The translations under genes and the position numbers were made by a program. This document shows positions 48,004 through 60,535 of a stretch of 64,000 bases of DNA, in pieces. This DNA comes from Circinella minor (taxonomy: Eukaryota > Mucoromycota > Mucoromycetes > Mucorales > Lichtheimiaceae). The stretch covers positions 1-64,000 of the forward strand of contig JAEPRB010000079.1 of assembly GCA_016758965.1 (NCBI GenBank). Reading direction: 5' to 3'. How positions within the stretch are numbered: the stretch's first letter is position 1; each line of letters begins with the position of its first letter. The notes beneath the pieces are model-generated. The model was not told the origin of the DNA, did not search any database, and saw only the letters and a program-made list of their open reading frames with translations.

Positions 48004-49039
48004 CGTGAATTTGTTGATTCGATTACTAAAGCAGCATTAATCACAAGAGAATATATCAAGAATTTGTCTCCCACGCTAAGCAAAATTGACAAAATTTATT
48101 CTTTTACGGACTTCGAGGAATATTTTCCCGGACAGAATTCAGATTTCATGTCGTGGGACAACCATTATCATCTTGAATATATTTTTTCTTTCACTACTCT
48201 GATATTACTCATGTGTGAAAGAAGATGACGATGGTATATAAGAAAAAAATGGGGATATAGTCGAACGGAAAAAGTAATTGTTATTTAGAAGCAAATAATG
48301 ACAATCACGACTCCTTCTTGGTCAAAATGAAAAGGCTACATGATGTTGCCTACACTCTAAGAAGCAATAAGTTAATGGGGTCGAAAATGTTTTCTTGGGA
48401 CCATTGACAACAATGTATTGAATAACAGTGATATAGCATCAAATAAGGAAAATGGAATTTTTTCTTCAGGCACAAGGTATTATGACAATAACACAATTAC
48501 AGCTGGACTGCGGGGTTTTTTGATGAGAAGGTTTGAACGATTTTTTGATGAGTCGACATTATATTTTCTTTTAAATGGGGAAACCTACAGATCTTTCACG
48601 CGATGCACGTAAAGGACACGTATTGAAATCGGTAAAAATTTGAAAAGCATCTTATTAACTTTTTCATTGTAATGAACTCTTCATAATTAATCAGGTACCA
48701 ATGTAAGCAAGTAGAACTCATGTTGCTACTATATAACAATAGATTGAATGTTTCAACATGGAAACACAAACTGATCCGTGGCATTGTCCTTTTTGTGAAC
48801 CTCCAGCTTATACTATCAAACTTCCATCATCAGAGAGTCAATTTTTAAAGAATTTATTTCGAAAGCAAATATCAGAACATTTACAAATACATAAACAAGA
48901 CGTGATCAAAGCTATTGGCGAACGGGAAAAGCATAAAGCAGCAACCAAAGTAAGTAGCGGATCTTTTCCTATATCAGAAATAATAAATTTATCTAATAAT
49001 ATATATGGACATATAACTAATGTTTCATTAGTCGGATAG
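48004..49039 (+). pseudogene. Decayed protein-coding fragments, unidentified
   Basis: Four open pieces in changing frames have convincing protein composition. They are 48004-48228 (REYIKNLSPTLSKIDKIY, TDFEEYFPGQNSDFM), about 48285-48407 (SFLVKMKRLHDVAYTLRSN), 48418-48612 (NTITAGLRGFLMRRFERFFD) and 48758-49039 (METQTDPWHCPFCEPPAYT, FRKQISEHLQIHKQDVIK). Together they look like one gene or transposon protein broken by stops and frameshifts. The last piece has a CxxC pair. I do not recognise the family. A spliced gene cannot be excluded, but no consistent set of introns joins the pieces. Confidence 0.4.
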
Positions 49040-49776
49040 AGAAAAAAGAACAATGCAGTGGGTTGATGCGACAATGAGCGTTATGGCAAAAGATTAGCTA
49101 ATACAACGAATAAATTCGTTTTGTCTTGCAGGGCAAGATGGGAAAGAAAAACATTAGTTATCGTTTTAACTGTAGCTTTTCAATCATAACACTTAGCATA
49201 TTATTATCATCTCGTTATAATATACCCAATAAAAACAAAACAATTTACATATAGATAGCTATTACTGCTAACTTTACTATTATTGATGAATAAGCAAAAA
49301 GAATGTTTTGGGTAATTCTAGATTTATTAGTTGCATGCACATGCAAACCATGATAAACGATCGACATAGGGGTTTAATATCACAGAAATATTATGATGGG
49401 AAATTTAAATTTTATTATTCATTTTAAGGGATATTGACGTTCAGCATATATAAATATAAGTTGTTTTGGTATAATTATAATAGAAAAATGCATATAAGAT
49501 GTGTAAATACAAGGTTAAAAAATATATTAGTTCTGGTCGTAAACAAAAAAAAATCATAATAACAATAACAATAATAAAAAGATTAGCGCATAATTGAAAG
49601 ATTACAGAAAGTAAAAAAATAAAAATAAAACAAAGGGAAGATATATAATAGAATAAAAAGAAAAGATACCCAATCCCGACTATGTCCGTCTTGGTGAACA
49701 AAATAATTGGTGTTATATCCTTTTCCCTCTCTCTTCACATGTATATAGATTTCACTTGTTTGGAAGAAGAATTAGA
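49040..49776. other. Intergenic, AT-rich
   Basis: 737 bases with long A-runs (49540-49670) and no supported ORF. It probably includes the 3' UTR of the minus-strand gene that ends at 49777. Confidence 0.4.
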
Positions 49777-51574
49777 TCAATTATTCTCTTCTTGGACTAC
49801 TGCTGGTTCTCCCCTTAACCGCCGTATCTCCATTTCCAGTGCTTCTACTCTAAACTGTAGCTGTCTTAACTGAAGCATAGCATCATCATATCCAACAAGC
49901 ATTTCATGTTCAACATCTGGATGGAGACCTCTTGGTGATTCTATTTGTTGTTGCTCATTACCATTGTCACTACGTCTTCCTTTTCCTCGTTTCCCTCCTT
50001 TTGAGCTCTTTTCAGAGGTGTTGTTGATCTGCTTAGTACTACGTGATAATAATGAAGACGAGCTCGTTGTGTAATTATTAGAATTTAGGGGAGCTGTCGT
50101 ACCAACAAATGATGTAACAGTAACGGATGATGGAATAGGAAAATCAGTAAAGTGTTGTTGCGGTTTTTGTTGCGTGTTGGTGGCTGCTGATGATGATGAT
50201 TGCGGTGGATCTGTTAAAGTACGAGAATTGTCAATGTTATTATTAGTTGTTCTTGTAGCTGCTGTTTTTTTATTGAGGTTTTATTTTATTACCACTAGAT
50301 TTTTTTGTCGTTGTTGGTAGATCGACAAAGCTTGTTGGAGACGATGATGAAGCAGCGACGGCAAGGTACATATTACGCAAAGAAGAAAGTGCAATACATA
50401 CACTTGTCCATTGATCACGCAAATACTGTAGCTCGTCCTCATATTCTCTAAGTAACTGAGCATCTTCTGGTGCGTGAGTGACAGAACCACCGCCACCACC
50501 ACCACCACCACCACCAGGAGTAGTAGGAGCAGCGGCAGTAGAAGTCGTACGAGTAGTAGTTAACGGTGTCGTTGTTGTGGTTGTTGTTATTATTGGATTT
50601 AATTCACCAGGTGTACCACTAGCATTATTATTCTCTATATCGTGTACATTTTGTTGCTGTGTCAAAGAAACTGATGTTGCAAAATCATGCGGTGTAATGA
50701 TGGTCTCTGATTGCGGTCGTCTTTGCGATAATAATATTGTATTTCTATTTGTTGTTGTTATTGAAGAAGAAATTAGTGGCAGTAAATTAGAGTCAATGGT
50801 AGTTGTAGGTGAGGATATCACTGTCCGCGATGAGGACGTTGATGAGGACGCTTGCTGCGACTGTCGCTGATAGTGTTGTCGTTGTGATGATGCGTCAACC
50901 GAAGATGGACGTTGTATAGACACATTTCGGTTTCTAGAAGAAATAAGGGTTTCTCTTCTTCTAATTGAGCTTCGTATTGTAGAAGGTGATGTTCCGACAG
51001 CCGTAGTAGTACCACCAATAGTATTATTGTTCCTGTCTCTCCAAAGTATCAATGTTTCATCATAACTTAATCGTCTTCTTGGGGAACCGCGTGGAATATC
51101 GTTCTCGTGTGATGATGATGAGGGTGACTGATCAACTGGCGATAAAAATGATTGCTGATTATACTGCTGAATAGGGGCTTGTACTTGAAAAGTATTCATT
51201 GGATCTACATAGTTGGGAAGTTGGTATGGATAATGTTGACGTGTTGTAGGGGTTATACTAGGATATAGCATAGATGGCACTGGTGTATTTTCGGCCGATA
51301 AATAGTTACTGGCAGCACTAGTAAAAGATGATGATTCTGGTGATAATACATGTAATGGTGACAGTATACCTTGATGATGTATGTCAGTACTGATAGTTTC
51401 AGAATTGGCACCAACAGGGAGTACTAAAGGAAATTCCAAATTGATATTGTTGCTGTTATTTTCTCGATTTTGTTGTTGCTCTGCTATTCGTGTTTGTTGA
51501 TTCATATAAGTTGAATTATTATGTTCCTTGTCATCATCACTCCAATTCGTCGGCACTGGGTTATTGTTAGTCAT
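49777..51574 (-). CDS. Low-complexity protein with two coiled-coil segments; frame break at 50262-50292
   Basis: From ATG 51574 a disordered Ser/Thr/Gln/Asn-rich frame runs 427 codons. It includes a Gly-run and a helical segment (EDAQLLREYEDELQYLRDQW). It meets a TAA at 50270-50272. A second clearly coding frame continues from about 50261 to TGA at 49777-49779, with a basic patch (GGKRGKGRRS) and a C-terminal coiled coil (HEMLVGYDDAMLQLRQL, then VEALEMEIRRLRG). A GT-AG intron of only 31 nt (50262-50292) joins them in phase into 588 aa. A frameshift or an assembly error in the A-runs are alternatives. No named family is recognised. Confidence 0.7.
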
Positions 51575-53299
51575 ACGAGTCCATTCGCTGCTGTATATAT
51601 TATATTACAAAAAAGAGAAGTGCTATAGGTTGAGTTAATTACCCACCTCGAAAAACAAAAGTGGAAGAAAAGAAAAAAAAAAGTAATCAAGTTAAAAAGG
51701 ATAAAAAGATTTTTAAAATAGAAATTAGAAAGAAAGAAAGAAAAAGTTTAAGCAAAGGACACGCGTGAACAAAAAAAAAAAGGGCAAACTGGTAATAAAA
51801 GGGAGTCAGACGGAGAGAAGACTGTGAAGGAGGAAATAGTAGAAGAAAAAGAAAAGCATGGAATACTTAAACTTATATTTATATACAAGCGCCATTAGAT
51901 TTTGATTTGCTCTCTCCTCTTTTTCCTTGTTTGAAATACACTTATTGTCGATTTGATAATATCGAATATAAACCTCCAGATATAGAAAATGTATATAAAT
52001 CCGTGCACATGTATAGTACCAAAGAAAAGAAGAGCAAAAAAAAAATATGCAGGGCAAATAAATTCATCTAACTGACCTCTTGTGGCCACCAATAAAAAGA
52101 GTATATATGAATTCATTTCAGTGCATGTTTTTAATTCATATTTCAAGTATAATAAACATTGTCGAGTTTTGAGACTAAAGAAAAGAAAAGCAAGTGTTTC
52201 CATTACTATTTAGACATTATATTATCTAATGTTGTATTTTTAAAACTGCGTTTATGTATGTGTATTATTTATATATAAGAAAAAAAAGTTATCTTACCAA
52301 CAATATGAATTACTGAAGGTATCCTTTAATGATAATAATAAATCTTTGATTACTTGAAAATAATACACGAAAAAAAAAAGCATATGAACCCCTTACACCT
52401 CATCCCCAACAACGACATCCATAAAAAAATAGGCGGCGCTCATGTTTTGATTGCTGAGTTTTTGTTTTAGGTATATTTTTATTAATCATTATTATGTAGT
52501 TATTGGGATACGAATGTATATTACTTTGGACTTTAACATTAAGATACAACCTTATAATGATAGAGAGAAAAAAGAGTAAAGGAAAGAAGAAAACGAAAAA
52601 CAAACATTTAAGACATTCAATGATGAAAAACAACCTAAAAGTTTTGTTGACAAGAGCTTTTATTTTATGTTGTAACAGTCTGGGAAAAAAAACGCGGGTC
52701 CTACTGTTACTCGAATTTCTATACAGGTGGAACCTCCGTAGTGGTATATATCTGTTATCTCATGAGAGCGGCGTCTTATTCGTAGTATACAGCTGGTGTG
52801 ACAGTAAGCTTTTGAGTAAAGTAAAAAAAGGCTTTATTATATGATTCATTAAAATCGTTTTACTGGATAGTTTGCTCCAGAAGAATAAGTGTATTTCATA
52901 TATCTGAGCCATTTTGCAATAAGAGATTTATAATAACAGTTTAAGAAGCAATTAACCGTTCTATAGTAAAGTTACCCTTTACATACAACCAATTGATTCA
53001 AGATGAGCGTCTATGTTTACTCTTTTGTATTATATTCGACCCTACGATTTCATTATTGTTAGGAGGTTATTTCAATAGAGTGTTGTGTATAACATGTTCC
53101 TATAATACCTATATATTGATATATCTATTTTTAGTTATGCTATTCACTTTTATAAGGTCTGTGTGTATTTTTGTATAAGTTAGTTACATTGTAATCTATG
53201 CGTTTCGAAGACAGTATATTCGATAAGCTTCATTTATGTATATAATATATTATTATTAGAAATAATAAAAAGAAAAACCACTGACAATAGGCCCGCAAA
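51575..53299. other. Intergenic, AT-rich
   Basis: About 1.7 kb upstream of the 49777-51574 gene. GAAA repeats (51730-51745) lie near its start. A short inverted repeat, GTAACAGT against ACTGTTAC, occurs around 52674-52710. A motif resembling pogo/Tigger ends (TACAGGTGGAACCTCC) lies at 52722-52737, without a partner. No gene was supported. Confidence 0.35.
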
Positions 53300-53560
53300 T
53301 TAGGAATTTGATAAATCGTGCATATCTATTTGATCGTCTGGGTCGTACGACCTTACCATATTAGTGTCAAATCCGAGAGATGCATAATACTTTTTGAGTA
53401 AGATTATAATAGTATTTTTACCTTCAAAGAAATATTGTACTTATAACAGGGATGATGTGTATTGATCGTTGTACCAACTTATCTTCTCTTGAAAGTAAAA
53501 GCCCCTGTGAACCCTTAAACTCAAAGTAATATATCCTAATGAACATTTTATCTTCATAGT
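53300..53560 (-). pseudogene. Decayed C-terminal coding fragment, unidentified
   Basis: The reverse strand reads FFEGKNTIIILLKKYYASLGF, then DTNMVRSYDPDDQIDMHDL, to a TAA at 53300. Upstream, after an in-frame TAA, open pieces continue (VHRGFYFQEKISWYNDQ in one frame; YFEFKGSQGLLLSREDK in another). The composition is protein-like, but stops and frame changes suggest a relic. The family is not recognised. Confidence 0.3.
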
Positions 53561-56012
53561 AATATATGCAAGTTGTAACTCAATGTGAACGTGCCAGGAG
53601 TGAATAATATTTATTGCCTATAAACATCTAGTACTTCTCAACGAGTTTACTTACTTATTTAATAAATAGCAGAAGCAAATAATAGGAGGCGAATATTTAA
53701 GATTATAGAAAAAAGAGCTTTAAAAAAGACATATTGCTTTATACCAGTTATTACTATATACTTGATATCTGTTCTACCTTGTTTAAGAATGGTATACGTA
53801 GCTTTTACTGATTGCTGGTACTAGTAGTTAGCGTGACATCAGTCAAAATATTTTTTAAAAAAATAGAGTTTTCTTTCAGTATCAATAAGGCAATAAGTTA
53901 CTATTAGTTGTGTTTATACTAAGTGGAAGAATGCTAATAGTAATAATAATCTCGATTACTAAATGGATTCGATCTTTGACTGTTTAATAGCTCTTTCTTG
54001 GGGAGTACGTTACTATATTAAAATATAGGAGAAAGGGGGGGAAAACATACGATCCTATTTGTTCCTTTTTTTATTTTACTAGTTAATTTTTTCCACTTTA
54101 CACTAAGACTTGTTTATCTAACATACTATCTAAAAAGAAATTAAATCCGGGGAAAAAACGCCACAACAGTAACTGGAAAAGAGAAATCTTTTATAATTAG
54201 TATGATAACTTAATTTCATAACATAATCTTGTCAAATCCCAGTTCTTGGATAATCAGAGATCGACGATTGCTTTAATAATTAAGCTGATAATAATATGTC
54301 AGTTGATGAATTAATTTATGTTTCTATTAAAATAACTTTTCAAAGTAATATTTTTATTATTACACTACCCCTCTTTCTTTCAAATTGCAAGTATATATTT
54401 TTTCGTTTCTTATATTACTTGTAATAAATTAAGTTCTTTCTCACACTAATATAAAGAGCGATCTTATCTTTATTTACTAAATATATATATGCCCTTTTTT
54501 TCTTCCCCATCAAAGGTCTATATACTACATTATGTATTCAAGATCAAAGGGACAAAACAAAAGCAAATTAATTTTTACCTCTCTTTTGTTATATGTTTTG
54601 TAGTGTCATTTCAAAACGGATCAAGTTTAGAAATAGTAATAATATTAATGTCTATAATATTGTCTATATCACTTGGGTTATTTACAAGAATAAGCTTTAA
54701 TTTCCCCTTAATTTTGATTGCGAGTAAGCTAAAATTTTATTTGCTTTTATATAAGATAGATCGCATTGTTAGAGATGAGCAGCTCTTTTTCTGGCTTTTT
54801 TTTAAATTCTATTTAAGCAAAAATGATTCACTTACCGACCCAGATCAATACCCGAAACACAGAAAGGGTCTCTTTCGGATCAATTGATAATATCAATTCC
54901 ATTATTAATAGAAGGTTAAGGGTAACTAAAATATTTGAAGTATGATGTCCATAAAAAAATAAATTGAGTTGAATGGTAATAATGTATATTGGTTTCTTTT
55001 TTACATATAATCAGTTAAACAGTTGTTCTACATATTAAAAAAAAACAATGATATATTACTGAATAGGCAAATTGCTCTTATTGTATTACATAGACTTAAC
55101 AGATGGGGCACGCCCTCCGGTTCTGCCCCTGGAAAATTTACGGAGCGATCGGAATGTCGGCCGTATTAAACAAGCCCACAAATGGCAGTCATATGTGGTC
55201 CAAAACTTGACAATTTTGTACAATTCGTAATGGATAGTGGGGTACAATTTTTATTATATCCCGTTTGTAGTATTTACAAGAACTGTTTTCTTTTTTTTTT
55301 TTCCGTTGCGTTATAAACAATTTGCATAATAAAATAAGGGTCCTTAATTATTTTTTATTATGTTCTATTCTCCTCTTCAATAATAAGATCGACAAAAACA
55401 ATCCAATGACTCTTTTTATTACCACAGACTTTTTTTCCAGCCGAATTTTTATCGGGCTGACATGTACACATTTGCTGTTCGGGCAATAAATTAGCACGAA
55501 TTCACCCGTTATTTTCCCAACTCTTACCAGCAAGACGACGCATTATTCGCTAAGATCAGGGGTTTTCCAATAAAGATAGCCGTCATGATAATAATATTAC
55601 CAAGGAAACAAAACAATTATAATATAATTGGGTTTTTTTTTCGTTTGATTATTTTTTTTAATCAAAATTCTATAAAAATTTGACTAGTTGATTGTGTGAG
55701 AAGTATAAAATGAAAGTTTTTGTGTGTGTGCTTTTATTTTGCGGGGGGGAAACACTGGTAAGAGTCGGCTAAGTTCGGCACATGTGATAATTGTCAAATT
55801 TTTTCCCACTGATTCCCGTCTTTACTCATAGGGAGAAAAGGAAGAAATAAACGCCGCTTCTTTTTCCTTCGTCCTGACCCGTGCTATTTGATTTTCTATT
55901 ACATAAAGGTAAAAGAACAAAAAGACCAGCTACAGCAAAAGTTGGAAACTTATCTTGGCTCTTTCGCTTTATCTACACTTTTTTTTTTCTAAAATAATAC
56001 ATCTACATTATA
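53561..56012. other. Intergenic and promoter of succinyl-CoA ligase
   Basis: About 2.45 kb. A GC-richer patch at 55100-55190 contains GGGGCA...TGCCCC arms. The stretch 55730-56000 includes a G-run, CCTTCG and pyrimidine-rich leader sequence just before the ATG. The long open frame at 54489-54887 has only hydrophobic low-complexity composition and was not accepted. Confidence 0.4.
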
Positions 56013-58348
56013 ATGTTCAAATCGCTTCGCTCTGCTTCTGCTCTTGCCGCTCGTGCCTCCATGGTGAGTTTATTTAATCTTGGTCTTCAACAACATAATA
56101 CACTTATACACACACGCACACACATAATCTACCTTCACCTTCACCTTCACCTTCACCCTTTTTTTTTTTTTTTTTTTTTTTGGGATATTTAACCATATAC
56201 TTTTTATAAATAATTATAGGCCGCTCGTGCACCTACTCAACAACAAAAGCGTTTCCTTAACATCCATGAATATCTTTCTGTTGATCTTTTGAGAAAGTAT
56301 GGTATCAATGCTCCTCGTGGTGAAGTCGCCAAGACCCCTCAAGAAGCTTTTGAAATCGCTAAGCGTCTTGGTAAGAAAAATAACTACGCTTATTAGGAAT
56401 AGAAAAAAAAACGATTATATGGGACTTGAAGGAGGAAAAAAATAATGGAATAGGGTGACTCAAAGAAGACTTCTCTTTTTTTTTTTTTATTAATAATAGG
56501 ATCTGATGACTTGGTCATCAAGGCTCAAGTTCTTGCTGGTGGCCGTGGTAAGGGTACTTTTGATAACGGCTTCAAGGGTGGTGTCAAGACTTTTTCCACG
56601 TAAGTTATCTAAAAAAAACCAATTTTTGTATATTCTTTCTTTCAAATAAGAAAAAAAAAAGAGCTATATACTCCTGGAACGTGAGAAAATTCGTGTGTTT
56701 CTTTTCTAATTTTATCGTTACGTAAAATAATTGTAGTCCCGAGGAAGGTCAACAACTTGCTGAAAAGATGCTCGGTCACAAGTTGGTCACCAAGCAAACT
56801 GGTGCTGCTGGTAAGCCTTGTAACGCTGTATATATTTGTGAACGCAAGTATGCTCGTAACGAATATTACTTTGCTATCTTGATGGATCGTAAGGCTGCTG
56901 GTCCAGTAGTCGTTGCTTCTTCTGAAGGTGGTGTTGATATTGAAACTGTTGCCAAGGAAAATCCTGATGCTATCGTCACCATGCCTGTCGATATCAAGGT
57001 TGGTTTGACCAAGGAACAAGCTACTGAACTTGCTACACGTGTTGGTTTCAGCCCTGTCGCTATTGACAGCGCTGCCGATACCTTCATCAACCTTTATAAG
57101 CTTTTCGTTGAAAAGGATGCTACTCAAGTCGAAATTAACCCCTTATCTGAAGCATCTGATCACCAAGGTAACGTATATATTTTGGGAAAGACAAAAAAAA
57201 AAGGGGGAAGTGTATAGAATGGCTTATTTCAATAGAATCAAAATAAAATAAAAAACTAAACGCGTCATCCCAACAAAATATACATATATTTTTTATTTAT
57301 TTATTTCCGTAAATAGTTCTCTGCATGGATGCTAAGGTATGTATCGTGGACACACATATACACGTCACCCCAGCAACTCAATATGAGAAAAAAGATATAT
57401 GCATGTTTATATATGGAATTGAGAAACATGGTGGTTAACTTTCTTTTTTTAATTTTTATTCTCTTTTTAATAGTTGAACTTTGATGACAATGCCGATTTC
57501 AGACAAAAGGATGTCTTTGCTCTCCGTGATTTTACTCAAGAAGATTCCCGTGAAACTGCTGCTGCCAAACATCACCTTAACTACATTGGTTTGGATGGCC
57601 ACATTGGTTGTTTAGGTATGCAAAAATAAAAATAAAATTGGGAACATGGATATGGGAAACAATTAAAAATGACAAGTGTAATTAGGATTACTAAACGTAG
57701 GTTTACTTTATTATTATTGTTATTATAGTCAACGGTGCTGGTCTTGCCATGGCCACTATGGATATCATTCAACTTCACGGTGGTAAGCCCGCAAACTTTT
57801 TAGATGTTGGTGGTGCTGCTACACCTGAAACCGTCAAGGCTGCCTTTGAAATTATCACATCCGATCCTCAGGTAAGCAAAGAGCGTGAATATGAATATAG
57901 GATTGTGTCAGCTAGAATTACTCACACGATATACACTATCGGAATTAGGTTACCTCCGCATTTGTCAATATTTTCGGTGGTATTATGCGATGTGATATCA
58001 TTGCCGAAGGTATTATTGCCGCTGCCAAGGAACTTGACTTGAAGATTCCTTTGGTTGTTCGTTTACAAGGTACCAAGGTTGATGAAGCTAAGAAATTGGT
58101 ATGTATATATATACTTTGTTATTATGAGGAGGGTATATAGTGTGGGGGAATACGTGTAAAAACAAGGTAGAAAGTTTTGTTTATTAATTTTCGCGTTTTT
58201 TTTTATTCTTCCTTCTAAATAGATTGCTGAATCTGGTCTTCGTATCTTTGCCAACGATGATCTTGATCTTGCTGCACAAAAGGTTGTCAAGTTTTCTGAT
58301 ATTGTCAACACTGCCAAGGAAGCTGATATCAACGTTACCTTCAACTAA
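56013..58348 (+). CDS. LSC2: Succinyl-CoA ligase (succinyl-CoA synthetase) beta subunit, mitochondrial
   Basis: Nine exons give 437 aa: 56013-56063, 56220-56370, 56500-56599, 56737-57167, 57317-57336, 57474-57615, 57729-57871, 57949-58098 and 58223-58348. The first 30 residues form an Ala/Arg/Ser presequence ending near QQQKRF. Then follow the ATP-grasp domain ([37 protein letters not shown]) and the ligase domain ([47 protein letters not shown]). It interconverts succinyl-CoA and succinate with nucleotide phosphorylation, paired with an alpha subunit not in this window. Exon 5 is a 20-nt microexon that supplies the conserved VLCMDAK piece. Length is typical. Whether it uses ADP or GDP is not decided here. 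Confidence 0.96.
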
Positions 58349-60051
58349 ATTATCCTCAATACGCCATAACTACAAACAACCCATTTTAACATAATCTTTT
58401 CTTTTTTTTTCGCATTCATATTTCCGTCACCACCTTCTTTTCTTTTCGATAATAACTCTATTTTACTTCCAAGTCACTTTTTTTTTTTATCTTCCTCCTC
58501 CTATTTGCTTACCAACTTTTTTTTCCGAATATTATACATTCTCAATTATTCTCTCTCTTCTTTTTTCTCTTATGTTTTTCTCTCCCCCCATGAAACTCTT
58601 GCTTTATATTAGCTTTTTTTTTGCATTGACTTATATTACCCTCTTCAATTTTTTGCTGCTTCGGAATTAGACTTATGTTCCTGTACAAAGAAAAACCCGC
58701 ATTATTTTTTTAAAACAAATACAATGTTCTTTTTTTTTTTTTTCATAAAAAGAAAATATTACGTCAGATTTTTTGTTGGCATGAGGAGTTTAGACTACTC
58801 CGATCTCTATTCTTCAAACTAAAAACAATCAATTACTTTATATGGTTACTACATTTGTTTTTGTTCATCTACCAATAGAAGTTATATTCATATTTGATAG
58901 AAGGTTGTTTTCTTCACATGTGGCATATTATTCCATCTGCATTTTTTTTTTTTTTGTAAATGTAGAAACTGAAAATTCAATCAAAATGCATCATTTTCTA
59001 TACATTGAAAGAGTAACAAAAATGTTTGAAAAACTCTTTTAATGCCTACCTATCTTATCAATCCCTTCCAATATGATGTCTTGATTAAGCTTTAGTTGTG
59101 ACACTGAACGGACCAAGTTAGCTCCACGGTTCATTCGACAAATCAAAAAAAGAAAGTAGAATGATGAATTACCAAACATAACTATCCTCCTTTAGCTGTT
59201 AATCAGCAATTGCTAATATACACTATTTATCAAAAAATTGCAATGTACTCTCTCTTTCTCTCTTCCGGGATCTGTTTTCAAACTTATTTTGTGTATATAT
59301 TTATTTTGTCGTCATTGTGATTAATATTTTTAGAGATGGTTCCTGTTTTTTATGAAAAAAAAAATAGAAAATAAACTTAAAGTATTTTACCGTATCCATG
59401 GGAACGAACTGAATGTCTGTTGCATCTATTGTAGGAAAAACAAAAGAAATACATATCGATTTATAGTATAGGTATATAAATCAATTTTTTTTTTATTTTG
59501 AAGCTGAATTTTATAATAAGTAAGTAGGGTTTAACTTGATCTTTCTATTAATACTGTTATTGGTAAAGTGGTTTCTTTGTTATATTATCTATTACTGATT
59601 TGTTAAGTACTATAATTGATTCACTAAACACTGCAAGTCATTCTGTACCTTAATCAATCTCTTTTGATCGAATTCACTTGCTTCTTTGAAACGTTAAATT
59701 CTTATTTCAAATACTAATAGGCATTAAAAACCCCAGCAATTATCACACTAACAATCATTACAAAACTCAAAAGTCTGACCTCACAGATCCATTGTAACAA
59801 ATAATTCATTTTTTAGAAGAATAAATTATATAGGTACTGTATGCGCATACACCTTTTAGTTTCCTTTTCATTAATGCTAAAATCTCAGCATCTAGAACTA
59901 GTATATATCAGTCTATTTTGAATCAATTATAGCATGGAATTTCAGCGCTTATCGATATTTCTCCTTTATGCCCTATCTATGACGAGATTTTAACTGTTAT
60001 TATAATTAAAATTATTTATAGAACTCATTTATTTTAATTCACTAGTTTGAT
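58349..60051. other. Intergenic 3' of succinyl-CoA ligase
   Basis: About 1.7 kb. The first 350 bases are very pyrimidine-rich (likely 3' UTR and terminator region) and the rest is AT-rich. No gene was supported. Confidence 0.4.
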
Positions 60052-60060
60052 TTAATTATT

Positions 60061-60526
60061 GGGAATTGCTACGGACACCCCATATTTTGCTTACGGGCAC
60101 CCCACAAAAAATAAACAGTTATCAACTAAGTTCTTAGACCATATAAATTATAGTAACAGCGTTATCAACACCAATAGCGCTTGTTTAGCCGCTCATACGT
60201 ATCTAACGTTAAAATAAACATTATACCTTGTTTGTTTTGTCTACGTATAACTCCCACTTGAGTACGTAATGAATATAGTAGTAAGTAGAAAGCATAAGAA
60301 ATATTGACTGTTATCATAGAAAGTCAAGCTGCTAATGTAAGTCCCACCCATAAACGTTTTTACGTTTTATAACGATAATAACTGTATAGATAGTGTATAA
60401 ATGGCCGGATACGATGTAATTATATCGAATTGTTGTGTGCCTGTGAAAAAATGATCAAAGTGGGGTGTCCGTAAGAGTCGAATTTACCTAATATAGTATG
60501 TTTATGGGGTGTCCGTAGCAATTTCC
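60061..60526. mobile_element. 466-bp MITE, probably Mutator-like, with 9-bp target duplication
   Basis: The ends are a 24-bp terminal inverted repeat, 60061-60084 against 60503-60526, with one mismatch. It starts GGGAATTGCTACGG on the left and, read inward, GGAAATTGCTACGG on the right. A second, subterminal inverted repeat (CTTACGGRCACCCCAC) lies at 60090-60105 and 60460-60475, so each end carries two copies of the ACGG-CACCCCA core, as expected for transposase binding sites. Perfect 9-bp direct repeats TTAATTATT flank it (60052-60060; 60527-60535). There is no coding capacity inside. A 9-bp duplication and GG-starting ends fit Mutator-like elements, but the parent transposase is not here. 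Confidence 0.88.
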
Positions 60527-60535
60527 TTAATTATT

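Noticed and set aside
52722..52737. pogo/Tigger-like terminal motif
   Set aside because: Only one end is visible; no matching inverted copy or transposase was found nearby.
54489..54887. 132-aa hydrophobic open frame
   Set aside because: AT-rich codons give Phe/Ile/Leu/Lys runs with no motif or splice context; likely chance.
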